Shown in pieces: positions 25,176 to 36,000 of a stretch of DNA of 64,000 nt. Location of the stretch: positions 62,001 to 126,000 of the forward strand of contig JALLLT010000010.1 in NCBI GenBank assembly GCA_025266875.1. The letters run 5' to 3'. This DNA comes from Fennellomyces sp. T-0311. Lineage: Eukaryota > Mucoromycota > Mucoromycetes > Mucorales > Lichtheimiaceae. Within the stretch, counting starts at the first letter, position 1. Every line of letters begins with the position of its first letter. The notes under the pieces are model-generated. The model worked only from the letters and a program-made list of their open reading frames with translations. It was not told the DNA's origin and made no database searches. A program made the translations under genes and the position numbers.

Positions 25176-25870
25176 TTATTCTTTTGCAACGCGTTTGGCT
25201 TCTTGCACCAGGCATTGCGTCAAGGGGTCGGATAGCTGGAAGATGCCATTGGAGGTAGCTAATCGATGTGCCGGCATGGGCTCATACGAGTTTGGCTGGA
25301 TGACGCCCTCACGAACAAGCACGCTGCCGATAATGTCTTCGGGGAACGGGATTCTTCCCCACGGAGGAGGGTTGCGTTCATCGGCAATATGAAGCCATCT
25401 AACGAAAAGCCGTGTGAGTGCATTACACTCCTGCGGCTCGCTGGTGTATACGTTTACCCCTCCTTCTGCCACTCGGCAAGACTCTTGAGATTGGTGTCGT
25501 TGACTTTGTGGACGTTTTCCTTCAACACGCGCGTCATAAAGTCGACGAACGACGCATTGTCCACAAACGTCTTGTAATCGATCTCCGTGTTGCTGGGAGT
25601 CCAGCCAATGATGAGTTCGTCCTTGGGAGTCTCGTCCGAGTACGACAGCGCATACTTTAAATCACTACGCGGTGCGCTGGTTGTAGGGTGAAAGTGTAAA
25701 TACGAAAGGGCTGTTGGCTTTTGCGTGAGTTTGTGTCATTGCACCCAAAGACGAACAAAACAAAACTCACTGGGATGAGCTGTGCTTTTTTGCCGAAGCT
25801 GAAGTGCAAATGGAATTGTCAAGGCAGTGGATCGTCTGCTTAATGTTCGTTGCAACATCAATGTTGTCAT
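25176..25870 (-). CDS. Conserved fungal-type protein of unknown function, probably mitochondrial
   Basis: Three exons give 191 residues: 25870-25771, 25710-25458 and 25398-25176. Introns of 60 and 59 bp have GT...AG ends and the reading frame is kept across both. The N-terminus (LQRTLSRRSTALTIPFALQL) is rich in Arg, Ser and hydrophobics with no acid, which looks like a mitochondrial presequence. The middle contains DELIIGWTPSNTEIDYKTF and the C-terminus a well-structured block with DERNPPPWGRIPFPEDIIGS and YEPMPAHRL. I do not recognise the function. It is divergently transcribed from the SUN-domain gene, with about 120 bp between start codons. Confidence 0.7.
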
Positions 25871-25991
25871 TCCGTTCCAGTATAAACAATAAGGTTCAAC
25901 CACAAAATTGAAGGCCTTTGACCCTTTTGCGGAGAGTCACGAGCACAGTTGCCAGGCCCTTTATTTCTTTGTTCTCTTTATTTTATTGCAG
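25871..25991. promoter_or_regulatory. Short divergent promoter between the unknown mitochondrial gene and the SUN gene
   Basis: Only 121 bp separate the two start codons, so both 5' leaders and promoters must fit here or overlap the genes. Contains a TATAAACAAT sequence at about 25881-25890. No experimentally known element can be named. Confidence 0.5.
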
Positions 25992-27749
25992 ATGGATTTC
26001 GCAGCGACATCGAGTGGACGACGACCATCGCATGAAGAAAAGGATCCATACAGCAGTCCAACTCAATCCATACGAGAACGTCAGGCGCGATGGCAACAGC
26101 GACAACGGCAACGTTCCGTGGATCACCACTATCTCAACACCTCTGTGAACATTGCGACTGCCTTTGCCGAAGAAACAAAACGCCAAACACCGCCACGCGT
26201 CGAAAAGCATCGCGTTGTTTCCAACGGACCAAGCCCCCTACTAGACGAACCTTCAAGTAAAATGACTTTCCAAAGAGTATTTCAGACACAAGTAACTAAC
26301 ATGAAACACACAGAGTCTCTGCAAGACGATTTTAGCCTTCCGGATATATCATCAGAAAACGAGTCGTTCTGGCTGGATAAACACCACGATAGCGGCAGCG
26401 AAGTGGATCCGCTGGAAGAACTAGACGCGTTGGCAAAAGATCTGGACGAGGATGATCTGCAGCAAGAATACGATCTTTATCGGGAAAAGGACGGTTACGA
26501 AGCGCCAAAGCCGGATGACACCAGCAGTAACACCAGTAACGGCAAACAGCACGATAGCTTACGGAACAATATAGACGGGATCTTATGGCCTTTTATGCGT
26601 CCGTTTGGCGAGGTGCTGTATGAAAAAGTTGCGTTCGCGCTGTTCATGGTGGTCTATACCGTCAAGGAGGTCGTGTTGGCAATGGTTGCGTATGCCGACA
26701 TGGTAACGTGCATCTTGGTTGTCAATTCAGGGCTGTTTGTGCTGCATCGCCTGCGGTTCATGCGACACCAGAACTATGTCAATCCACTGCGGATGCTACG
26801 GCGGCGTGAACAGTCGCAAACGGTATTCCAAGTTGCAGCGGGTGGCATTTATTTATGGATCCTTTACGCTCTACTTCGACATCAACAGCCAACCACCATC
26901 GTCCGATACTCCAACTTGCGCGACTCTTTCCATGACTTTGTCAACCACAACATCCATCACAACCATCCCTACACACCCTCCGAAGACAGCGCAGACACCA
27001 TCCGCGCCACCGTCGAACGCATCCTCTCGGGCATCGTTCCTCCCGCGACAAACGGGAAACCAATGGACTTTATCGCCGGGCTGCAGGCGTACATGAATGA
27101 CCATTACGTTCAACGTACCGAACTGCAGGAACAACGCGTGCCTGAACCACCAGCCAAGATCCAACCGCCACCACCGCAGATGGCCGACTATGCGCTTGCC
27201 ACGCGAGGCGCTCGGATTATACCCAAGATGACTTCGCCCACCTATACGCCCAATAACCGCCACCCATGGAGGAGCGCGCTCGCACAAGCGTTTGGCATCC
27301 ATCCCGGGAGCTATCGCCCGTCGCCACTGATTGCCCTGCTGCCAGAGACTCACGTGGGCCAATGCTGGCCAATGGAAGGGGCCAACGGAACACTGGGCAT
27401 ACTATTGAGCGAGCCCATTTCGATCAAGAGCGTGACTATGGAATACCCCACCAAGGAAGTGTCGTCCAACACAAGCAGCGCTCCGCAAGAGTTTGAGGTG
27501 TGGGGGCTGAGGCAAGTCAAGGTGCCTGCGTTTACGGGTGTTCAATGGCCGTGGTGGGGCGACACGGATGCAGAACATTTGGGAACGTTCCGATACGACA
27601 CGCGGCTGGAACGGTCTGTGCAGACGTTTAATGTAAATAGCTCAGAGGGTACATTCGAAGGCGTGATATTCCGGGTTCTTTCCAATTGGGGCCATCGTTC
27701 ATACACTTGTCTTTATCGGGCGCGGGTTCATGGCGTGCCTTCAGTGTAG
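25992..27749 (+). CDS. SUN-domain (Sad1/UNC-84) nuclear-envelope protein
   Basis: Single uninterrupted exon of 585 codons from ATG 25992; the frame extends upstream without an ATG, so this start is the natural one. SUN proteins sit in the inner nuclear membrane and pair with KASH proteins to link chromatin or spindle poles to the cytoskeleton. Order: polar, acidic nucleoplasmic N-terminus (to about residue 200); hydrophobic segments near residues 215-260 (VAFALFMVVYTVKEVVLAMV) and 285-305 (AAGGIYLWILYALLRH); a luminal Pro-rich region; and a C-terminal SUN domain, roughly residues 440-583, with VGQCWPMEGANGTLGILLSE, FEVWGLRQVK and the terminal SNWGHRSYTCLYRARVHG. The latter holds the conserved NxG/Cys/Tyr pattern of SUN domains. 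Being intronless is unusual beside the intron-rich neighbours. PEN-2 starts 64 bp after its stop. Confidence 0.88.
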   Translation: MDFAATSSGRRPSHEEKDPYSSPTQSIRERQARWQQRQRQRSVDHHYLNTSVNIATAFAEETKRQTPPRVEKHRVVSNGPSPLLDEPSSKMTFQRVFQTQVTNMKHTESLQDDFSLPDISSENESFWLDKHHDSGSEVDPLEELDALAKDLDEDDLQQEYDLYREKDGYEAPKPDDTSSNTSNGKQHDSLRNNIDGILWPFMRPFGEVLYEKVAFALFMVVYTVKEVVLAMVAYADMVTCILVVNSGLFVLHRLRFMRHQNYVNPLRMLRRREQSQTVFQVAAGGIYLWILYALLRHQQPTTIVRYSNLRDSFHDFVNHNIHHNHPYTPSEDSADTIRATVERILSGIVPPATNGKPMDFIAGLQAYMNDHYVQRTELQEQRVPEPPAKIQPPPPQMADYALATRGARIIPKMTSPTYTPNNRHPWRSALAQAFGIHPGSYRPSPLIALLPETHVGQCWPMEGANGTLGILLSEPISIKSVTMEYPTKEVSSNTSSAPQEFEVWGLRQVKVPAFTGVQWPWWGDTDAEHLGTFRYDTRLERSVQTFNVNSSEGTFEGVIFRVLSNWGHRSYTCLYRARVHGVPSV

Positions 27750-27813
27750 TAAAATAATACCGTATCTAATTTACAAAGTCAGCGGTCTCTATGCGCTTTC
27801 TTCCTTCGACACA

Positions 27814-28159
27814 ATGCCCAAACTGGACCGCATGAGTCCCGATGAACTGGTCTCCATTAGCAAAAAGATGTTTTATGGAGGCTTGGCATTCCTTCCATTC
27901 CTTTGGCTCGTGAACTTCATGTACTTATTTCAATCCACTCGAAAACCATCGGCACCGCGGGATCTTAAGAAATGTAAGAGATGGGAGTCTCTCTATCGTT
28001 TGGAAACTGAACGGCTGCGTAGACGTTTATCTGTCCATGGCTGGGTGCGTCGCATGGTTCGTTGTCTTAACAACGTGGTATGCCGTGTATGTCAACAAGC
28101 GGATATCATGGGGAGCGCCAGCCGATCAAATTACTGTGGTGATACCCAAAGGCGTCTAG
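27814..28159 (+). CDS. Gamma-secretase subunit PEN-2
   Basis: Two exons (27814-27973, 28023-28159; 49-bp GTAAGA...TAG intron) give 98 residues, close to the 101 of human PEN-2. PEN-2 joins presenilin, nicastrin and APH-1 and promotes presenilin endoproteolysis. The signature is clear: MSPDELVSISKKMFYGGLAF then LPFLWLVNFMYLF (family pattern YxGGxAFLPFLWxxN), a charged loop, MAGCVAWFVVLTTWYAVYV, and the tail ISWGAPADQITVVIPKGV. The intron splits codon TAC and restores frame exactly. In the tail the Asp, Pro and Gly positions known to matter in animals are kept, but the animal DYLSF is replaced by DQITV. An upstream in-frame extension to 27730 overlaps the SUN stop and is not used. A canonical poly(A) signal lies 55 bp after the stop. 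Confidence 0.9.
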
Positions 28160-28214
28160 ACACCGGTATGGTGCTTCGATCATGCGACGTGCGACGACAT
28201 ATACCGGATAGGTC

Positions 28215-28220
28215 AATAAA
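28215..28220 (+). terminator. AATAAA poly(A) signal after PEN-2
   Basis: AATAAA hexamer 55 bp downstream of the PEN-2 stop codon, correctly placed for 3'-end formation. Confidence 0.5.
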
Positions 28221-30285
28221 TACATGTGTGTGTTAATAGAAGCAGTATTGTTTGTCTGGCATGATGTTTGACAGCCAGATCGTTCTAGAGCACTGTCACT
28301 TTCCTTTTACGTTCTCTGCCTCTCACACAACCCACAGCATGTTGTTCATGCGTGCCATAGAGTGTGTGTGCGGGTGCGCAAGAAAAGTATGCATGTAAAG
28401 TGTGTCATATGGCTTGACCGTCTCGGTGCCTGTTCCGACTTCTTTACAAAGTGTCAAAAACATTCACTGTGACAATTGTCCAACGTGTGTGTACGTAAGC
28501 GTCTGCTGTGGTCTGTACTGTTAGTAACATGTGGAGGAATATTTATTCAAGCGTACCATTATGCTGGGCAAACGTATTTACCAAAAGCTCTTAAAGATCT
28601 ACAGTGCAAAACCGCAGATAAACATGCTCGGAACAAGATTGCCGCGATCATCCCATTGCCATGCTTCAAAAAAAGACTTTACACTGGTCACCAACCTGCG
28701 CCAATGAAAAAGACGCCATCCCGTAATGAAAACTGGGGTGACCCAGTTCATCTTGTTTCGTAAAAGATGTTCTTCAAAGATCTCCCACACACCCTTGATT
28801 TCTCGTGCATGAGTGGAATGCATTGCCTGCATGAAGTTGTAAAGAGACAGTGAGCGTAGATGGATTTTTATCTAATAGGGGCTAAACGCTGACGGACGGC
28901 CGCCGACATGCAGAACTTTATTCGTATTAGCTCTCTCTACAGCCACACACACACACACACACATTGTTGTACAACAAAACGGGAGACGCATGGGCGCTGT
29001 ATTTTTCTTCTTTTTCATGGTAGGACCAAGAGACCAATAACGGATAGATCATCAAATGGATGGACTATATATAAAACGAAGGTTAAAAAAGCTCTCGGTT
29101 GCCAGTGAGAAGTCGTGCACTTAGTGTTACTCCCTTTTGATGAGAGCTTCTAGACAATACCTAACGGCGTACTCTATTTGTCATTCCTTGTTAAGGAAGG
29201 ATCCTGCGCGATTAGCCCCAGGGCACCGATTACCAAATGGGGTATAAAATCGATGATGACAGATTGTCGGATAGTCGCCCGATGATGGATTGAGGAAGCG
29301 ATGTATTGCAAAAAATAGGCACAAAGAGTCGTAGAACAATGTAATAGTATAAATAGAAAATATTGCTGCGTAGTTTTACTATTAATATTAATAATAATTA
29401 AAGGGCTTTTTTTTGAAAGAGGTCTAATATATGTAAGAATATTTGTAGAGAGAGAGCAGTCTGGGTAACAATGAGACCCATCTGCAAATGCCAGCATTTG
29501 GTAAATGCACGGACTTTCGCGTGGGAACGAGAAGGGAAGCTGACACGTTGAAGCATATTCGTAAAAGTGTAAAAGCCGACGATGCACATATATCAACTTG
29601 TAACGAAAATGGAACGAACCCGCCGGAAACAATGATCAGTGGTAATAAACAGGAGTTTCTCTTTTTCTCAATGCGCTACGATAAAGAAAAATATGGAGTA
29701 ATGTCCGGGATCAAAAAGGGGATGTGCAAGCAAGTTTATGAATCAAGGGCGTTCTGATAATACCCTGTGTTGAAAATGATTCGATAGGCTGTTATATGAG
29801 TATATGTGTTGCAATAAGGTCATGTGAAGAAAGAGAGAATTGTCCTTTTGTCAAATTACTGTCATTCCCAGGGGCTTACCACGGGAATTGAGTAAAAGCT
29901 GCAAGGCGCACGGAAAGTACCTTCAATGGGGGCTGCGGACTATTACCATGTATGGACAAAATCCGTCAAGGCCCGTACGTTAGAATTGTGAGCCACTTTT
30001 GGATCTCCACCTAGCTTGCATATCATTCGCCAGACGATCTTTCTGTTGCCAACGCTTAATTCTAATTCTGAACATGATCATACTTAGCACCTCCGCTGTC
30101 CCACCCCAAAAAAAAGCCATGTATCCCCCCTTCCCGAACGCGTCCATCAAATAAATAGGCGTCGTGATTTTCGACCGATAGTTTTTTTCTTCACTCAATA
30201 ACAACTTTCTTCTTTACACACACACACACACAAAAGCAACACTTTTTTCTTCTTAATCATCTCTCTCAACACCGTAATTTCAACC
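28221..30285. other. Intergenic between PEN-2 and HMG-box gene
   Basis: About 2 kb. Contains CA microsatellites at about 28944-28963 and 30217-30231. Frames at plus 28476-28763, minus 28599-28832, minus 29174-29632 and plus 29488-29757 show no recognised domain; the minus 28599-28832 frame (motif WVTPVFITGWRLFHWRRL) has a protein-like look and might be a gene fragment. The CT/CA-rich stretch 30185-30285 is probably the HMG gene leader. Confidence 0.4.
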
Positions 30286-31200
30286 ATGACAAAGACAACT
30301 CATTCAACTGCTTCTGACAAGAAGGTTCCTCGCCCTATGAACTGCTTCTTGGCTTTCCGACTCGAAAAGCAAAACGAAATCGTCAGTCGTTGCCCTGGTG
30401 CCAACCATCGTGATATTTCCAAGATCATCGCAAAGTGGTGGAAAGAGATCTCTGAAGAGGAAAAGGAACCTTACCGCGAACGCGCTCGGCTTGCAAAGAT
30501 CGCCCATGCCAAATTGTAAGCATAAAAAGCAACCCCTTTCACTTTTCTGGATACATGTACTAAAAATGTCGTCATAAAAAGGTATCCTGATTACAAATAC
30601 CAGCCTCAAAAGAAGAATGGCCGCAAGACTCGCAAGTATGTTCGACGACCTCAGAACAAGTTCACTTCGCGCGTGGAGCAAAATAACCGTATCATGGAGA
30701 TGTTTTACGAGAACCCCCAATTGCTTTCGCAGAAGAACGGATCATCTGACGACACTGATGAGGACACCAAGCTTTCCGTTTCGTCACCTCAATCCTTTTC
30801 TTCGTGCAGTAACATGGGTTCGCCTAGTCAAGAGGACTACACCAACAACTGTCATAATGCTGTCGGCAACGCTGAACCTTATAGCTGGTACGCTGGATCT
30901 CCGAACAACGTCAAATTGGCCCCTGCGTTCAGCGATCCATTGCTCCTTGCTTGCAACGCTGATTATTCGCCTGTGGATTATTCATCATTGACTCATCAAC
31001 AACCTGTTACTGTCACTAGCGATTATCCCCTTTTCTACGACGTCGACCTTATGAATCCTCAGACCTTGTTCGCTACCACTGAAGCTTGCATTGATCCCCG
31101 TCTTTTGGAAACCGCCGACGATCCCGTGTATTATCCAATGGAGCAACCGCAACTGGCTTGGCCAAGCTACGATTTCGCCAACAACGTTGCATACCAGTGA
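30286..31200 (+). CDS. HMG-box (MATA_HMG/SOX-like) transcription factor
   Basis: Two exons (30286-30515 and 30582-31200, 66-bp intron with GTAAGC...AAG) encode 282 residues. The HMG box spans roughly residues 14-85: VPRPMNCFLAFRLEKQNEIV, then HRDISKIIAKWWKEISEEEK, then RLAKIAHAKLYPDYKYQPQK. The intron falls inside the box at codon TTG, phase 2, as in many fungal MATA_HMG genes. A basic tail (RKTRKYVRRPQNK) follows and may serve as nuclear localisation signal, then an acidic Ser/Asp segment and a Tyr/Pro/Gln-rich C-terminus typical of activation regions. Sequence-specific HMG proteins of this class regulate mating and development in fungi, but the target here is unknown. The genes that flank the mucoralean sex locus (triose-phosphate transporter, RNA helicase) are not present, so it should not be called sexM or sexP. 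Confidence 0.88.
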
Positions 31201-31509
31201 ACACACATTCCCCCCTTTCTTTATATATTCGCGCCATTCAAGATCATTAGATTTCTTTTCTACTTTTTTTTCTCTTTCGTTTATTCCTACCTTTTACGAT
31301 TTTAATGTCTTTACACTCATGCAAACTCATATACCACACGCACCTTTACCCACCTTACGCTTATGTACAAATGGCCGCAGCTTAACGCACCCTTTTTTCC
31401 TGATCTACTTACTGTCATCTGAAACCTACCCGTCACTTGCATCATCTGTTTTTTTTTCACATACTACAAGTCAACCCTAGAGCTGTATTCTAGCTAATAT
31501 AAGGAAAAA

Positions 31510-31515
31510 AATAAA
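31510..31515 (+). terminator. AATAAA poly(A) signal after HMG-box gene
   Basis: AATAAA hexamer about 310 bp downstream of the HMG stop, after a T-rich 3' UTR. Confidence 0.35.
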
Positions 31516-31979
31516 GTCAAGACATTCATGCATGTCAATTTATATTAGAATATTTGCAAAGTTTCATGTCGTACAAACTTTTGAGCACAGTTGACAGTGC
31601 GCTCAAGCCAACTCTCTTCTTCAGGAGTTTTATCCGGGGTATTAAAAGTGCTTCTGTCATTCTATGGCAACGTCTAAGATACAGATAGGATTAGATAAAT
31701 GACGTATGGTTTCAGGATCATTCAATGTGCTATTTTTAGTATGTACTAATTCTGATGTCTGACAGCCTGGCTTTAGGTGGAAACCGGGCGCACACACATC
31801 AGATTTCCCAATACGTACCTTACGAAAGGTATAAAACTCTGCACTCCGCTCTCAAAGTTTGACATATGTACTCGCTTCGGCAGTCGACATGTCTGCAACA
31901 AAAATCTGTGGATCAGTTTTAGCAATTGGATACGACCGTATCAAAAAGTTCAAAAATATAACCCAAGTTTGTATCTCGT

Positions 31980-32465
31980 AAGTAAGGTATATACAGTATA
32001 TTGCTGTAGAAATAATAGCTACCACTGCTGCACAACTGCTGGTGCGGCACCAAATAGGCTGGTTACTGTGCTTACTATACAATAGCTATGCGCTATGGAG
32101 ATTTTCTGTTAAAATACATATTGAAGATAATTCCATATGCTTTCTTCACATAATACCGTCTACTTTCTACGCTTTTTCATTTTTGACTTTATCATTTTCT
32201 TTGTTTCTCAAATTTACCGTTTCCGCATCCCGCTTTTTAACCAGTTGTGTCCAGAGTCTGACTATTTTCGCCATATCCCGGTCCTAAATTACGTTAGAAC
32301 GACAAACTAAACTGTCCCGTATTGCCCTTAGTCGGTAGCCTCCCCTACAAGAGCCAAAATATGCCATCACCTGGGCCAATTTTTCCGTACCTTGACGAAA
32401 GGCGAAAATCGCACCTATTCATGTAAACGTTTCCCCACCATTAGCTTGACTAATTAGCAGCACCA
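31980..32465 (+). repeat. Undescribed dispersed repeat R1, copy c
   Basis: Matches 18930-19430 over most of its length in the same orientation, with clear blocks near 32105-32150 (AATACATATTGAAG.. and ATTCCATATGCTTTCTTC), 32285-32310 (TAAATTACGTTAGAACGACA) and 32360-32465 (CATCACCTGGGCCAATTTTTC to AGCTTGACTAATTAGCAGCACC). No coding potential. Limits approximate. Confidence 0.6.
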
Positions 32466-33037
32466 TGGTTTCTTTATCTTATTTTTATGATAGTTATTAT
32501 ATATATTTTTCGTCGTCTCTTTATCTTTATTCCGACTTCTTTATCAGCGTGTAACCTACGAACAAGTGTAATAGCTCGATTTTGTAGAGCGAATAAAGCA
32601 GTTAACTTATACTCATTGTTTGCTCATAAACTTTAGGCAAAGCCTTGATGTCTTTTTAGTCTGAATAAGCCAAAAGTACTAAGATCTATTATTTCTGTGA
32701 ACCCACCCAATCTGCAAACCCTTTTTTTCATTCTGAAAATTACCTTTGTGAACTACCATCCACTCTCCTACAAGGAAAAGCTCTTCAGCGCACTTTATAG
32801 CAACATGGATTATTCCAGCAAGTTGACATTGGAAGCGAGTATTATGATGTAAGGAAAAGCTGGGCTCTGGAGATGCAGGAAAAGTCAACTAGATCTGTCG
32901 ATCGAAGTTGGATATCTGCGCGTGTCATGTGAATCAAGTAGCAGCGCGTGTGTATAGCATAAAGTGATAATTGTGAGCTGAGATTTTCCGTTTCGCTTCT
33001 TCGCCTCTCAACCCTCCGAAAAGACGCATAACCCGAC

Positions 33038-36000
33038 ATGGCACAGGCTAAAATTCAAAGCCTACTGCAAGATCTGTGCGAGTATTTGCCGAGTGAAGGT
33101 CAAGCGCCAACCAGCAACAAAGGCGACGAGAAGGCAATAGCCACGGACATTGCGAATTTGGCCATGAGCGAGGTTCCTGACACCGATCTTGGCAAGTTTT
33201 ATATATTCTTTTTGAATGCACGCGTAGCATGGGCCTAACCATTGGACCTTCACAGACTTTGTGGCATCGCTGTTATTCCAATCGCAACAATCATTACTGG
33301 TATACTTGCGGGGCAATGTCAACTCACGCGACAGCTTAAGTGTCACCGCGTCGTGTACCTTGCTTGATTTTATCGTGTCATTCATACCGAAAGCAGGAAA
33401 CGTCTTACAACCCTACGCCGTTGCGATCAAAGTAAAAAAGATAAACAGTGTTTTGGATAGACATCGATTGCTGATCGTTCATTGTACATTTAGAACTGCA
33501 TGATTAAAATGGCTAGTAACGGATCAGGCAGAGTGCGAGCATCAGCCATCGATGTGTTGGGGACATTGTTGGATACCAATACGAGCAAATTGAATGTGGA
33601 TGAACTCAAAATCAGTGATATGTTCAATCAGTAAGTGTTTGATCACGCGCCTCCTTGTTGCTTTTTATTTGCTGATTAAATTACTAGCTTTTCTCGCGAT
33701 TTTACACTGGCTGTCACGAAAACGCCACCTTCGGTCAAGGGACGCATTCTCGACTTGCTCGGTTTGATCATTCGCTACCATTCAGATATGGTTAGCACGG
33801 CAAACATCCAAACCGTGCAGCGATGGTGCTTTTCCACTCTGGAAGAACAACTCTTCTCATCAAAATCAGCAGAAAATACCTTGATGCAAGGCGCGTTGGG
33901 TGGGTTGGACGCTTTGCTATATTCATCAAAAGCCACCTTGGATCCAGGTATTATATATCATGGGGAATTGCAGTGGGTGGATGCACTAATGCGTGTATAA
34001 AACAGAGGCGCCACAAATTGGATCGCTGTACAACTGCATTCGTGCTCTCTTTGACCTTCCAGAAGATCTTGCACGATACAGTGCACCGATCGGTAACCTA
34101 GATCCGTTTTTTTTTTCAACGGCAATGCTTTTCTAATACGTCTTGAATAGCTGCATTAAAGCTGTTCAACAACCATACCAAGATTTTTCAAAAATACTTG
34201 ATCCGCGACAGCGAACAACTTTACAAGGCTCTCATTACGCTGTGCGAACACCGGAATCGCGACATATCCAGTCTTGGATACCGTACCATGGAAAACTTAT
34301 TAAAAGAGGTAATTATGGATGTATTCCTTCTGAGTATTGATATAGGATTGACTTGATTTTCAGGTGTCTTCACAACTGATGCGAGCGCACGCCGGATCAG
34401 AGGAGCGACGGTCATTCAATGTATGTTCATACTGCTGTTTACCATAAGCTATCATTCTAACTCTTTCATCCAGTTCTTCCTCAACAACTTCATCCGTTAT
34501 CTGAGAACAGACTACAGCGAAGTCAGTTTCCGTGGTCTATCGGTCGCCATTCGAGGCATCGGATTCTTTTCGAGAGCCTTTGCCAAGTACCTGGCTCAAG
34601 ACGAAGTTGAAGCAGTGCGTGGATACCTGGTCAAAATAAGTTCATGGTTTTACTCAGAGTAAGTGAATTGACGCGCCCGTCCAACTACATGCTTACAAAT
34701 CAACAGATATAACAACAACCAAGAAGCAGTGGCAACGCATCTGCCCTCATTCATACAAGCATATGACTATTTTGCGGCAAGCTTATCCACCATACCGCCG
34801 ACATTCATGACCACTATTGTCAAGATCATCGACGTGTTTGTATTGTCTTATCCCAAAGTAACCAGTGTAACACGATCCACTGGCCTGTTTGCAGTGCGAG
34901 ACCTATTGCGAACGCTTTATCGCAAAGGTGAGGGAACCTTACGCGGCTTCCTCAATGCTTTTAGTAAGTTTTTTTTTTTTTTACCAATGGATCCAGTCCA
35001 AAAAAAGAGAGCATTAAACATCGTTTTAAGTGTACAATGCATTGGTGGTGACCTGCAGCGACGACGATCCATCCGACGACCAGCGACCTTACATGGACTT
35101 CATTCATTTTTGGGAATTCGTTCTCAACAGCAGAACTACAGACGACGACGACAGCCATTTCATGGATATGGAGACGATCCTCTTTGACGAGTTCCTCACT
35201 GCACTCCTCCGACTTGTAAAGACATTCAATCTAGATCTGCAAAAGGTCGAGAACGAAAACGACGAAAGCATGGCAGTCAATGAAGTCACTGCAACACCCA
35301 GCATGCTTCGAGCCGTCAACGAGAAACATTTTGTCATGTTTCATAATACCGTGGACTTTTGGTGTCTGCTGCTACCGAAACTGAACAGCAATCGATTGAA
35401 AAGTTGGATGTATTTGTCTGCAAGTGCACTTATCGACCTTAGTATTCGAAGACCCTTAGTTAGCGGGTTTTACAAAATGCTTTCCGCCATACTTTCCATT
35501 GCTGCTAAGCACAACTTGTTTAAAGGACATAAGGAACTTTTTACCGAACAACAACAGCGCAAACAACTTGGTGCTATATGCGACTTATCTGCTACTCAGG
35601 TACGTCTTGCTTCGTTATAACCAGCCGCACTTTATACTGACTCGTCGTGCTATAGACGGATCTGTTCTCTGCCTATGTTATATTTCGCGATTTCCTCAAG
35701 GAAGTGTGGCATCGGCTGCAACAATTCAAAGATGACCTATTAGCTTCATGCCTTGGACTTGTCCTTGCGTATCCACTGGTGTTCTTTGATACCCAAGAAC
35801 TCGTTGCACCTATCCAAACAGCATTCCGACTCGGTCTGACAGTCCATTCATTATCTGATATTGCCCTGGACGTATTGGATGAGCTTATCACTGAACATCA
35901 TGACTCGGCATTCTTCGCTCAAGTTCTTCCATGTATGAATGAGTATCTCTTGATGGATCTGCGATCAAAGGAAGACTTGGATCAACCAATCAAAAAATGG

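Larger units (their letters stand above)
31201..33037. other. Intergenic between HMG gene and DNA-PKcs, with repeat R1
   Basis: A T-rich HMG 3' UTR (to about 31515) is followed by AT-rich DNA holding repeat R1 copy c. The last ~150 bp before 33038 are the DNA-PKcs leader. No other gene is supported. Confidence 0.4.

Noticed and set aside
25399..25472. Separate small gene starting at 25472
   Set aside because: The start of that frame lies within a 59-bp intron; splicing to 25398 joins it to the upstream exons in phase.
25677..25771. Apparent frameshift between exon 1 and exon 2 of the unknown mitochondrial gene
   Set aside because: It arises only if the nearer acceptor (ACCAG at 25677) is used; the acceptor CCAACAG at 25711 keeps the frame.
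25908..25991. N-terminal extension of the SUN-domain protein by 28 residues
   Set aside because: It would need a TTG start; the first in-frame ATG is 25992 and nuclear fungal genes use ATG.
26871..27362. 163-codon minus-strand frame inside the SUN gene
   Set aside because: Antisense shadow of a GC-richer coding exon; no motif of its own.
28944..30231. CA and similar microsatellites as CRISPR-like or regulatory arrays
   Set aside because: Simple dinucleotide runs without spacers; ordinary eukaryotic microsatellites.
30286..31200. HMG-box gene as the mucoralean sex locus (sexM/sexP)
   Set aside because: Neither the triose-phosphate transporter nor the RNA helicase that flank the sex locus is nearby; many other HMG-box genes exist in these fungi.
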